From assembly GCF_013131805.1 (NCBI RefSeq), contig NZ_JABJRC010000001.1, positions 868,001 through 932,000 on the forward strand: DNA of 64,000 nt, read 5' to 3'. The stretch comes from Kribbella sandramycini (GTDB lineage: Bacteria > Actinomycetota > Actinomycetes > Propionibacteriales > Kribbellaceae). The position numbers and the translations under genes are program-made. Shown one piece after another: positions 53,259-60,810 of this stretch. Position 1 is the first letter of the stretch. Each line of letters starts with the position of its first letter. The notes beneath the pieces were generated by a model, which saw only the letters and a list, made by a program, of their open reading frames with translations, did no database searches and was not told the DNA's origin.

Positions 53259-53861
53259 ATGACTACGACCATGGATCGCCGCGCTCTGCTCACGCGCGCC
53301 GCGCTGGGTGCGACCGGGCTGGTGGCTGCCAGCGCGATGGGATCGCTGGCGCCGGAGGCGGCGTTCGCCGCTGACCAGCCGTTCGCGGTCGCGGGTCAGC
53401 CGGACCCGAACTTCGCCGAAGGGCTGATCACCGGCCGGAACAAGGATCTCCTGCAGGTACAGGGATCCGACGGCCGGCTGCACAAGATCCAGCTCACCGG
53501 AGTGACCAGTATCTGGAAGCTCCGGCCGACCACGATCGACGAGGCCAGGATCGGTGACGGCCTGTACGCCCGCGGCGTCAAACTGCCGGACGGCGTCCTG
53601 GCCGCCGAGTCGGTCTGGCTCAACATCGTCAACCTGGACGTGATGGTGAACTCGATCGGCCGATCGAGTCTCAATCTCGACCACCACGGCCAGAAGGTCG
53701 TCGGCCACGTCCAGCCGGGGATCACCGCGGCCGTCTACAACGGCACCCCCGCGGTATCGGACCTGACGCTGCTCAAGGTCGGCCGGCACGTCCAGGTGAT
53801 CGGCGCCTGGCGGCCGGGGACCAACGAGATCGACATCGCGACGATCTACGCGGCCGGCTGA
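53259..53861 (+). CDS. Tat-exported OB-like (DUF5666-like) protein
   Basis: This 200-residue protein begins with a twin-arginine signal (MDRRALLTRAALGATG, cleavage near AAFAAD). The mature part is beta-rich with two similar halves (GLITGRNKDLLQVQGSDGRLHKIQLTG and SIGRSSLNLDHHGQKVVGHVQPG) resembling OB-fold DUF5666-type domains. It lies 11 bases after the Cys-rich gene. Because the Cys-rich partner lacks a signal, the two may be exported together as a folded complex; this is inference. Confidence 0.72.
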   Translation: MTTTMDRRALLTRAALGATGLVAASAMGSLAPEAAFAADQPFAVAGQPDPNFAEGLITGRNKDLLQVQGSDGRLHKIQLTGVTSIWKLRPTTIDEARIGDGLYARGVKLPDGVLAAESVWLNIVNLDVMVNSIGRSSLNLDHHGQKVVGHVQPGITAAVYNGTPAVSDLTLLKVGRHVQVIGAWRPGTNEIDIATIYAAG

Positions 53862-53864
53862 CCG

Positions 53865-54683
53865 ATGGCCTGGCAGCAACTCGCGGCCGCCCAGCCGTTG
53901 CTGATCGGCCTGATCCTGCTCTGGTCGGCGTCCGGCAAACTGATCGGCCCGGACGTCGCCGAGCAGGCGAAGAAGACCGCATTGCCACGGCTGGTCGGCG
54001 AGCAGCGCGCCGCGCCGGTCTATCGGACAGTCGGCGGGATCGAGGTCGTCCTCGCGCTCGCCCTGCTCCTCCCACCGGTGTCGATCCTGAAGCCACTGGC
54101 AGCCGCGGCCCTGTTCGTGGGTTTCACCGGCTACCTGATCTACGCCAAACTCGTCGTCCCGGAGGCCTCCTGCGGCTGTACGGGCGCCGCCGCCAAACCG
54201 GTCGGCTATCGCGCGATCGCGCGCGCATCGTTGCTCCTAGCAACGTCCTTGGCCACCCTGACCACAACCGAAGGCTGGTGGTCGGCCGGCCCGGCGACAC
54301 TCGCCCTCCTCCTGGAGGCCGCCGCGTACGTCGTCCTTTCGGCCGAGCTGGATCGCTATTGGCTGCTGCCGCTCCGGCGGCTCCGGGTTCGCCTCAGCCA
54401 CCCCCTCGCCGGCGCGAAATCCACCGGCACCCCACTCGCGGCGACCCAGCGCCGCCTGATGCACAGCCCGGCCTACCGCGCGGTGACCGGACTGCTGCGT
54501 TCCGATATCCGCGACTACTGGGACGACGAGGACTGGCGGTACGTCAGCTACACCGCCAAGTACGACGGCCGCCCGGCGACCGCCGTCTTCGCCGTACCGC
54601 ACACCGGGGACGCCGTCCGCGTCGCCGTCGTCGACGACGATTCCGGTCAAACGCTGTACCGGCCCGTCGCACTACCGGCCTGA
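53865..54683 (+). CDS. MauE/DoxX family redox-associated membrane protein
   Basis: The 272-residue protein has four to five membrane helices, matching the MauE/DoxX group: GLILLWSASGKLIGPDVAEQ, GGIEVVLALALLLPP, then a redox CxC-like EASCGCTG near residue 105. MauE is needed for disulfide formation in methylamine dehydrogenase light chain. A soluble C-terminal domain of about 90 residues follows and is not part of the usual family length. It starts three bases after the preceding stop. Confidence 0.85.
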   Translation: MAWQQLAAAQPLLIGLILLWSASGKLIGPDVAEQAKKTALPRLVGEQRAAPVYRTVGGIEVVLALALLLPPVSILKPLAAAALFVGFTGYLIYAKLVVPEASCGCTGAAAKPVGYRAIARASLLLATSLATLTTTEGWWSAGPATLALLLEAAAYVVLSAELDRYWLLPLRRLRVRLSHPLAGAKSTGTPLAATQRRLMHSPAYRAVTGLLRSDIRDYWDDEDWRYVSYTAKYDGRPATAVFAVPHTGDAVRVAVVDDDSGQTLYRPVALPA

Positions 54684-54718
54684 TCGCACCAGCCATTCGG
54701 AAAGCGCCTTCCCTCCTG

Positions 54719-54748
54719 TTGACAGCCCTCGACAGAAGGTGGTGTCAT
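54719..54748 (+). promoter_or_regulatory. Promoter candidate TTGACA-18-TGTCAT
   Basis: A consensus -35 (54719-54724) and a TGTCAT -10 (54743-54748) separated by 18 bp stand upstream of the CBM35-sugar dehydrogenase gene, directly before a 39-nt palindrome. Confidence 0.5.
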
Positions 54749-54749
54749 C

Positions 54750-54788
54750 ACCACACATCGTTAGGAAGCCTTCCTAACGATGTGTGGT
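54750..54788. promoter_or_regulatory. Perfect 39-nt palindrome (operator or terminator)
   Basis: Arms of 19 bp (54750-54768 and 54770-54788) around a single central base, containing TTAGGAAG-c-CTTCCTAA. A second small stem, GTGGTG-tcat-CACCAC (54739-54754), shares bases with its left arm, so the two RNA structures exclude each other. It could terminate the MauE cassette (TTT follows) or serve as the operator or leader switch of the downstream exoenzyme gene. Confidence 0.7.
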
Positions 54789-54828
54789 TTCCCCTGCAGC
54801 TCCTCCGCCCCGGAACCCAGGAGAACTG

Positions 54829-56889
54829 ATGACACCTCGCTCGCTCCGGCGTGCCGCCGTGTCGGCTGCGACGGCTCTGGCCGCAGCCCTCGCGCTGGTC
54901 GCCGCCGCTCCGCCGTCCGCCACCGCCGCCCCGACCGACTACCAGGCCGAGGACGCGACCATCTCCCAGGGAGTGGTCGAATCCAACCATGCCGGCTTCA
55001 CCGGCACCGGCTTCGTCAACTACGACAACCTCGTCGGCAGCTATGTCGAATGGACCGTCAGCGCCCCGGCCGGCCCCGCCGACGTGACGCTGCGCTACGC
55101 CAACGGGACGGCGGCCAACCGGCCGCTGGACTGGACGGTGAACGGCCAGGCCGGCGCCGTCGGGATCACCTATCCCGGCACCGGCGCCTGGACCACCTGG
55201 CAGACCAAGACCGTCCGCCTCCAACTCGTTGCCGGAGTCAACAAGATCCGCGCCCGCGCGACCACCGCCGACGGCGGCCCGAACGCGGACCGGCTGACCG
55301 TCAATCCGACCACGAACGACACCAACCCGCCGTCCCCGCCGAGCAACCTGGTGGTCAGCAACATCCGCTCGAATGCCGCCACCTTCACCTGGAGCGCGGC
55401 CAGTGACGACGTCGGCGTCACCCGCTACGAGATCAACCGCGGCGGTAACGTGCTGAAGGTCGTCGACGCGAACACGCTGTCCGCGACTGTGGACACCTTG
55501 ACCGCTAACACGCAGTACGACATCTCGGTCGGCGCCTACGATGCCGCGGGCAACGCGTCCCAGCAGAGCAATGTGGTCGCCTTCACGACCCCGCCGAGCA
55601 ACGACACCCAGCCGCCGACGGCGCCGGGCAACCTGCGCTCGACGTCCGTGACGGTCAACAGCGTCTCGCTGGCCTGGAACGCATCCACTGACAACAGCGG
55701 CAGCATCGCCGGGTACGACGTCTACCAGGGCGCGACCAAGGTCGCCTCGACCGGCTCGCTGACCACGACGGTGACCGGGCTGGCCGCGAACACCAGCTAC
55801 ACCTTCACGGTGAAGGCGCGCGATCCGAACAACAACGAGTCCGCGGCGAGCAACGCCTTGACCGTGCGGACGTCGACGTCCGGCTCCGGCGGGATCCCGG
55901 CGTTCGATCGGGACATCGCCAAGGTAGACCTCGGCTGGAGCGTCGCGTTCCTGCCGGACGGCTCGGCCCTCGTCACCGAGCGGGACCGGTTCGAAGTGGT
56001 CCGGGTGACCTCGACGGGTGCGAAGACGACGCTGGGCAAGGTCCCGGGCGCGGTGACGACCACCGGTGAAGGCGGCCTGCTGGGCATCGCCGTCTCGCCG
56101 AACTTCGCCACCGACAACTGGGTGTACTTCTACCACACGGCCGCCAACGACAACCGCGTCGTGCGGATGAAGCTGGAGAACGGTGTCCTGGCCACCACCT
56201 CGTCGCCGGTGCTCACCGGGCTGACCAAGAACCGCTTCCACAACGGCGGCCGGATCGGCTTCGGCCCGGACGGCAAGCTGTACGCGTCGGTCGGGGACGC
56301 GCAGAACACCGGGAACGCGCAGAACAACGGCTCGCTGAACGGCAAGATCCTGCGGATGAACCCGGACGGCACCGCGCCGAGTGACAACCCGTTCTTCAGC
56401 AGCGGCGGCAACGCCCGCTACGTCTGGAGCCGCGGCCACCGCAACCCGCAGGGCCTGGCCTGGGACTCCCGCGGTCAGCTGTGGGCCTCGGAGTTCGGTG
56501 AGAACAGCCAGGACGAGCTCAACCTGATCCAGAAGGGCGGCAACTACGGCTGGCCGTCCTGTGAGGGCACCATCGGCAGCTGCGGCGGCTTCATCGCGCC
56601 GAAGCGCACCTGGTCGACGGCGCAGGCCGGCCCGAGCGGGATCGAGATCGTCAACGACTGGATCTACATCGCCGGCGTCACCGGCTCGCAGTTGTGGGTC
56701 ACCCAGATCAACTCCGCCGGGAACGGCGTCGGCAACCCGCAAGCGGTCTTCTCCGGCCGCTGGGGCCGCCTGCGCAGCGTCACCAAGACGCCCGACGGAG
56801 GCCTCTGGCTGACCTCCACCAACGGCGACCGCAACGGCGGCAGCCCGAACACGCTCGACAACGTGATCGTCCGCCTCCGGTTCGGCTGA
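54829..56889 (+). CDS. Secreted PQQ-dependent sugar dehydrogenase-like enzyme with CBM35 and Fn3 domains
   Basis: The 686-residue exoprotein has a signal peptide (about 1-34), a CBM35 module (about 36-160), two fibronectin type III domains (about 168-260 and 267-358) and a C-terminal six-bladed GSDH-type propeller. The propeller shows GWSVAFLPDGSALVTER, GEGGLLGIAVSP, HNGGRIGFGPDGKLYASVGD, SRGHRNPQGLAWD and GGNYGWP. Such domains oxidise pyranoses with PQQ. CAGGAGA precedes the ATG. The CBM and Fn3 parts should tether it to polysaccharide. The CBM is close to the one at the left edge of the window. Confidence 0.92.
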   Translation: MTPRSLRRAAVSAATALAAALALVAAAPPSATAAPTDYQAEDATISQGVVESNHAGFTGTGFVNYDNLVGSYVEWTVSAPAGPADVTLRYANGTAANRPLDWTVNGQAGAVGITYPGTGAWTTWQTKTVRLQLVAGVNKIRARATTADGGPNADRLTVNPTTNDTNPPSPPSNLVVSNIRSNAATFTWSAASDDVGVTRYEINRGGNVLKVVDANTLSATVDTLTANTQYDISVGAYDAAGNASQQSNVVAFTTPPSNDTQPPTAPGNLRSTSVTVNSVSLAWNASTDNSGSIAGYDVYQGATKVASTGSLTTTVTGLAANTSYTFTVKARDPNNNESAASNALTVRTSTSGSGGIPAFDRDIAKVDLGWSVAFLPDGSALVTERDRFEVVRVTSTGAKTTLGKVPGAVTTTGEGGLLGIAVSPNFATDNWVYFYHTAANDNRVVRMKLENGVLATTSSPVLTGLTKNRFHNGGRIGFGPDGKLYASVGDAQNTGNAQNNGSLNGKILRMNPDGTAPSDNPFFSSGGNARYVWSRGHRNPQGLAWDSRGQLWASEFGENSQDELNLIQKGGNYGWPSCEGTIGSCGGFIAPKRTWSTAQAGPSGIEIVNDWIYIAGVTGSQLWVTQINSAGNGVGNPQAVFSGRWGRLRSVTKTPDGGLWLTSTNGDRNGGSPNTLDNVIVRLRFG

Positions 56890-56918
56890 CAGTAACGACA
56901 GGAGGTAGTCCCTCCGAA

Positions 56919-56956
56919 ACCGCCCGGCACGCCCGACCCTGAGCGTGCCGGGCGGT
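56919..56956. terminator. Bidirectional terminator hairpin
   Basis: A perfect 14-bp stem (56919-56932 with 56943-56956) with a 10-nt loop lies between the sugar dehydrogenase gene and the convergent NUDIX gene. It lacks a long T-tract. Confidence 0.75.
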
Positions 56957-56981
56957 CTACGTAGACGACTACGTCCTGTCC

Positions 56982-57497
56982 TTACGGACGCGGCCGGCCG
57001 AAATCCGAGTACTGCGGCACGCCGGTCTCCAAGGCCTGCAGCGCCAGCCCGAGCCGGCGATACATCGACGGCTTCAGCTGCGGCCGCGCTTCGTCCAGCG
57101 TCAGAAACACCGCCGTCCGCACCTCCCCCGCCTGCAACACCAGCTCCTCGTCCCCGCGCAATACGCCGCCGTCGAACACGAACGCGAGCGCGTCGTGCCA
57201 CACCCCGCGCGCGGGATCCCAGTCGGCCACCAACATCGGCCCGATCGCCAGCTCAAGCCCGACCTCCTCCAGCACCTCCCGCCGGCACGCGTCGTACGGC
57301 GACTCGTCCGCCTCCGCAATCCCGCCGGGAATGTCCAGCATCGGCTTGTACGACGGCTCGATGAACAAGATCCGCCCGTCCCGATCCCGGATCAACGCCC
57401 CGCCTGAAACCCGCTTCCGCGGCAACCGCCCCGCCACCCCCGCATGAAACTCCGGCTCCGGCGGCCCGTCCGCATTCAAATCGTCCTGTCGATCCAC
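56982..57497 (-). CDS. NUDIX hydrolase
   Basis: The 171-residue enzyme has a complete Nudix box (about 58-80: GGIAEADES, then REVLEEVG), which binds Mg2+ to cleave nucleoside-diphosphate-linked substrates. The adjacent LDIPGG and KPMLD suggest the ADP-ribose/8-oxo-dGTP type subgroup, but the substrate is open. It is alone between the terminator and the divergent oxidoreductase gene. Confidence 0.92.
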   Translation of the reverse strand: MDRQDDLNADGPPEPEFHAGVAGRLPRKRVSGGALIRDRDGRILFIEPSYKPMLDIPGGIAEADESPYDACRREVLEEVGLELAIGPMLVADWDPARGVWHDALAFVFDGGVLRGDEELVLQAGEVRTAVFLTLDEARPQLKPSMYRRLGLALQALETGVPQYSDFGRPRP

Positions 57498-57567
57498 CCG
57501 CCCAGTCTGACGTCATGTCACAGACCGGAAGTCGGCGCGTGTCCGGAGGGGGACGAAAGGACATGGG

Positions 57568-58671
57568 ATGACACAGATCGTGGTGCTGGGGGCCGGGTAT
57601 TCCGGGATGGTGGCGGCGCAGTCGGCGGCGCGGCGGACGACGGCGCAGGTGACGTTGGTGAATGCGCGCGGGGCGTTCGTCGAGCGGGTTCGGATGCATG
57701 AGCTGGCGTCGGGGAAGGTGCTGGCGGAGCGGCCGATCGCCGAGTTGCTGAAGGGGTCCGGGGTCGAGTTCGTGCTGGATCGGGTCGAGCACGTCGATGC
57801 CGAGCGGCGTGTGGTCGGGTTGACGAGTGGCGAGCTGGCGTACGACGTGCTGATCTATGCGCTGGGGAGCCGGGCCGACCTGGATTCGGTGCCTGGGGTT
57901 CGCGAGTACGCGTACACCGTGGCGGATGTGGACAGTGCGCGAGAGCTGTCCGCGCGGTTGCAGGGGCCGGGTTCGATCGCGGTCGTCGGCAGCGGGCTGA
58001 CCGGACTGGAGGCGGTGACCGAGCTCGCCGAGACCTTTCCGGGCCGCCCGATTCAGCTGGTGACCGCGGGCGAGCTCGGCGCCGCCGTCTCCGAACGCGG
58101 ACGCCGGCACCTGCACAAGGTCTTCGACCGGCTCGGCATCACGACGGTCGAGAACGCCCGGGTCGCGGCGGTCGACAGCACCGGCCTGCAACTCGCGGAC
58201 GGCGATCACGTGGACGCCGATGTCGTCGTGTGGACGACCGGGTTCGAAGTCCCGGAGATCGCCCGCAAGGCCGGCTTCGCCGTCGACGAGCGCGGCCGAA
58301 TCATCGTCGACCCCGCGCTGCGTTCGGTCTCGCATCCCGACGTGACCGCGGTCGGCGACGCCGCCGTCGTCCGCCCCAAGAGCACCGAGGAACTGCGAAT
58401 GTCGTGCGCAACCGGCATCCCGATGGCCGGCCACGCGGCCCGCGCCGTCGCCGACCGCCTGGCCGGCCGCGAGCCCCGCGCCCTCCGCTTCCGCTACTTC
58501 AACCAGTGCATCAGCCTCGGCCGCCACGACGCCCTGATCCAGTTCGTCCACCCCAACGACTCCCCCCGCACCACCGTCCTAACCGGCCACCTCGCCGCGT
58601 ACTACAAAGAACGCATAGTCCGCGGCGCCCTCTACACCATGCGCAACCCTGTCCTCGCCCGCTTCAGCTGA
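57568..58671 (+). CDS. NAD(P)/FAD-dependent oxidoreductase (NDH-2-like)
   Basis: The 367-residue flavoprotein has the FAD motif VVLGAGYSGMVAAQSAA, an NAD motif IAVVGSGLTGLEAVTELA, and the second FAD motif VTAVGDAAVV near the C-terminus. Its two-dinucleotide fold and length match the pyridine nucleotide-disulfide/NDH-2-like group lacking redox cysteines. It may act as a quinone reductase. Codon bias becomes more C-rich toward the 3' end. Confidence 0.9.
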   Translation: MTQIVVLGAGYSGMVAAQSAARRTTAQVTLVNARGAFVERVRMHELASGKVLAERPIAELLKGSGVEFVLDRVEHVDAERRVVGLTSGELAYDVLIYALGSRADLDSVPGVREYAYTVADVDSARELSARLQGPGSIAVVGSGLTGLEAVTELAETFPGRPIQLVTAGELGAAVSERGRRHLHKVFDRLGITTVENARVAAVDSTGLQLADGDHVDADVVVWTTGFEVPEIARKAGFAVDERGRIIVDPALRSVSHPDVTAVGDAAVVRPKSTEELRMSCATGIPMAGHAARAVADRLAGREPRALRFRYFNQCISLGRHDALIQFVHPNDSPRTTVLTGHLAAYYKERIVRGALYTMRNPVLARFS

Positions 58672-58736
58672 CGAACTCGGTTGACCGCTCCGGCGCGCTG
58701 AAGGTGAACTCGAAGCTCACCTGATCGGAGGCCGGT

Positions 58737-59138
58737 ATGACCGTGCGCGTCGCAACCGAAGCAGATCGCTCGCAGCTGGCGCGACTGCTGCGTCAGCTGC
58801 ACCCGGAGGCGCTCGACCCGGGGAGCCTGCCGCGAGTCCGGCAGGAGGCCCGGACGTTCGTCGCGGGTGAACCCGTCGTCGGGCTGGCGGTGGTCACCTT
58901 CGTGGATTACGGGCTGAGCGCGTACGGCGTCCTCGAGGAGCTGGTCGTCGACGAGGCGGCCCGAGGGGCTGGAGTCGGCCGCGCGCTGGTCGCCGAGTGC
59001 GAGCGATGGCTGCTGGAGCTGGACGCCGAGGTGGTGTTCGTCTCCGCTGTCGATGCCGGAGCCGCCCGGTTCTATCGCCGGTCCGGTTTCAGCGACTGCA
59101 CCGGACCGTGGCTTTTCAGGGGGCTGAGGGTGGGGTGA
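58737..59138 (+). CDS. GNAT family N-acetyltransferase
   Basis: The 133-residue acetyl-CoA-dependent transferase has the motif A region EELVVDEAARGAGVGRALVAECERW and a C-terminal ARFYRRSGFSDCTGPWLFRG. GGAGG precedes the ATG. A small dyad AGGTGA...TCACCT lies at 58702-58722 in its leader. The substrate is unknown. Its end overlaps the convergent SnoaL-like gene by 23 bases. Confidence 0.9.
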   Translation: MTVRVATEADRSQLARLLRQLHPEALDPGSLPRVRQEARTFVAGEPVVGLAVVTFVDYGLSAYGVLEELVVDEAARGAGVGRALVAECERWLLELDAEVVFVSAVDAGAARFYRRSGFSDCTGPWLFRGLRVG

Positions 59139-59664
59139 AGGGGCCGGCGGGGAGGTTTAGTTGGCGGAGGAGGTCGGCGAGGTTGTAGTAGTCGGCGGCT
59201 GAGGTGAGGCGGTGGTGGTGGAGGGTGAGGATGGTGGTGGCGGGGACGGCGAAGGATTTGCCGGCGGGGTTGTAGGGGGCGAAGGGGTGGTGGGTGGTGA
59301 AGGTGCCGGAGAAGGTCCAGGTGATGGCGATGCGGTCGCCGTCGACGATGGTGTCGTGGATGGTGACTTTGAGCGGGCTGATGGCGCGGCGGGTGATCTC
59401 GCCCCATTGCCTGGCGCCGGCGGGGCCGGTGAAGGAGGCCTGGAAGGCGTGGTCTGTGTAGGTGCCGTCGCGGGCGAAGAGTTTGCTCATGGCAACGGGG
59501 TCGGCGGTGTTCCAGGCGTTCGCCCATTGCTGGACGATGCGTGGGGTGTGGCGACCGGGTTGAGACATCGAAGTTCCGTCCGGGGTGGCGATGGCGGGGG
59601 CGGCGGCCAGGGCGGCGCCGGCGGTGAGGGTGAGGGCGGCGAGCAGGCGGGTGCTGCGGGACAT
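59116..59664 (-). CDS. Secreted SnoaL-like/NTF2-fold protein
   Basis: The 182-residue protein has a signal peptide (about 1-26, APAIATP) and an NTF2-like domain (WANAWNTADPVAMSKLFARDGTYTDHAFQ...GARQWGEITRRA), the fold used by SnoaL cyclases and small-ligand isomerases. Fourteen bases separate it from the upstream oxidoreductase gene, so they share a transcript. Function is not clear. Confidence 0.85.
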   Translation of the reverse strand: MSRSTRLLAALTLTAGAALAAAPAIATPDGTSMSQPGRHTPRIVQQWANAWNTADPVAMSKLFARDGTYTDHAFQASFTGPAGARQWGEITRRAISPLKVTIHDTIVDGDRIAITWTFSGTFTTHHPFAPYNPAGKSFAVPATTILTLHHHRLTSAADYYNLADLLRQLNLPAGPFTPPSAP

Positions 59665-59678
59665 GGCGGGTGGTCCTT

Positions 59679-60689
59679 TCAGGGGATGATGACGACCTTG
59701 CCGGCGGCGGAGCCGGACTCGGCGTAGCGGACGGCGTCGGCGACGTCGGCCAGCGGGAAGGCGCGGGCGATGCGGGCGGTGATGTCACCGGCGGCGAGCT
59801 GGCCGAAGACGGCTTCGAGGTCGGCGCGCAGTTCGGCGCGGTGCTGGGCGAGGCGGCGGCGACCGGCCCAAAGGTTGAAGAAGGTGGCCGACTTGCCGTT
59901 CGGCAGCAGGTTCCAGAGCACGAGCTTGCCGATCAGCGCGAGGACAGGCAGCCGGGCATTCCCCGCCTGGTCGCGGGTCGCGGCGGTCCCGTAGGAGACC
60001 AGCGTCCCGCCGCGGCCGAGCATCGACCACGAGGTGTTGATCCCGGCGCCGCCGACGTGGTCGAAGACCGCCTTCACACCCTCCGGCGCCAGCGTGGCGA
60101 CCTGAGTGGCAACGTCACTGGCCCGGTCGATCGGCAGCGCGCCCAGCTCCCGGACGTACGGGAAGTGCCGCTTCGAGACGACGCCGATCACCTGCGCGCC
60201 CGCATGCCGGGCGAGCTGAACGAGCAGCGAGCCGACCCCGCCGTTCGCCCCGAGGACGACGACCGTGTCGCCGCGGCCCACCTTGGCGATCGCGAGCATC
60301 CGGCGCGCGGTGACGCCGTTCACGATCACCGCCTCGGTCTCCTCCGCGCCGACGCCGTCCGGCACCAGCGCGAGGTCGGCCGTGTCGAGCACCAGCCGGT
60401 CCGCCCAGCCGCCGATCTTGGTGACGGCGCCCACCCGCTGCCCGACCGCGAACCCGGAGTCCCCGGCGCCGAGCGCCTCGATCACCCCGACGACGTCGTA
60501 CCCGGGCACGAACGGGAACGGCGGCTGGTCGTAGTACTTGCCCCGGCGCATCTGCTGCTCGGCGAACGAGACCCCGGTCGCCTCCATCCGGATCAGCGCC
60601 TGGCCGGCGCCGAGCTCCGGGACCTCGGTCTGCCGCAACCGCAGCCCGTCCGGTTCGACGATGCCCGGCAGTTCGACCTGGGTGATCAT
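59679..60689 (-). CDS. Zinc-binding-type quinone oxidoreductase (MDR family)
   Basis: The 336-residue medium-chain reductase begins MITQVELPGIVEPDGLRLRQTEVPE, with FPFVPGYDVVGVIEALG in the GroES half and TVVVLGANGGVGSLLVQLARHAG in the Rossmann half. It lacks the classic catalytic-zinc ligands and so is probably an NADPH:quinone or enone reductase. GAGGAGG lies about ten bases before the ATG. It is distinct from the related gene at 47744. Confidence 0.9.
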   Translation of the reverse strand: MITQVELPGIVEPDGLRLRQTEVPELGAGQALIRMEATGVSFAEQQMRRGKYYDQPPFPFVPGYDVVGVIEALGAGDSGFAVGQRVGAVTKIGGWADRLVLDTADLALVPDGVGAEETEAVIVNGVTARRMLAIAKVGRGDTVVVLGANGGVGSLLVQLARHAGAQVIGVVSKRHFPYVRELGALPIDRASDVATQVATLAPEGVKAVFDHVGGAGINTSWSMLGRGGTLVSYGTAATRDQAGNARLPVLALIGKLVLWNLLPNGKSATFFNLWAGRRRLAQHRAELRADLEAVFGQLAAGDITARIARAFPLADVADAVRYAESGSAAGKVVIIP

Positions 60690-60775
60690 CCTTTTGCCTC
60701 CTCGAGAGCGTCTTGCTGACGTCGTCAACGATGCCGCCGGGGCCGCCCCGCGCGCGTCGGTGAGAATTACGTAGA

Positions 60776-60791
60776 TCGCCTAGGTAGGCGA
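60776..60791. promoter_or_regulatory. Inverted repeat upstream of the LAL regulator
   Basis: TCGCCTA-gg-TAGGCGA lies 19 bases before the ATG of the LuxR-family gene and 87 bases from the divergent oxidoreductase gene. It is a possible regulator site. Confidence 0.35.
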
Positions 60792-60810
60792 AGGCAGGAG
60801 AACCGTCCGT

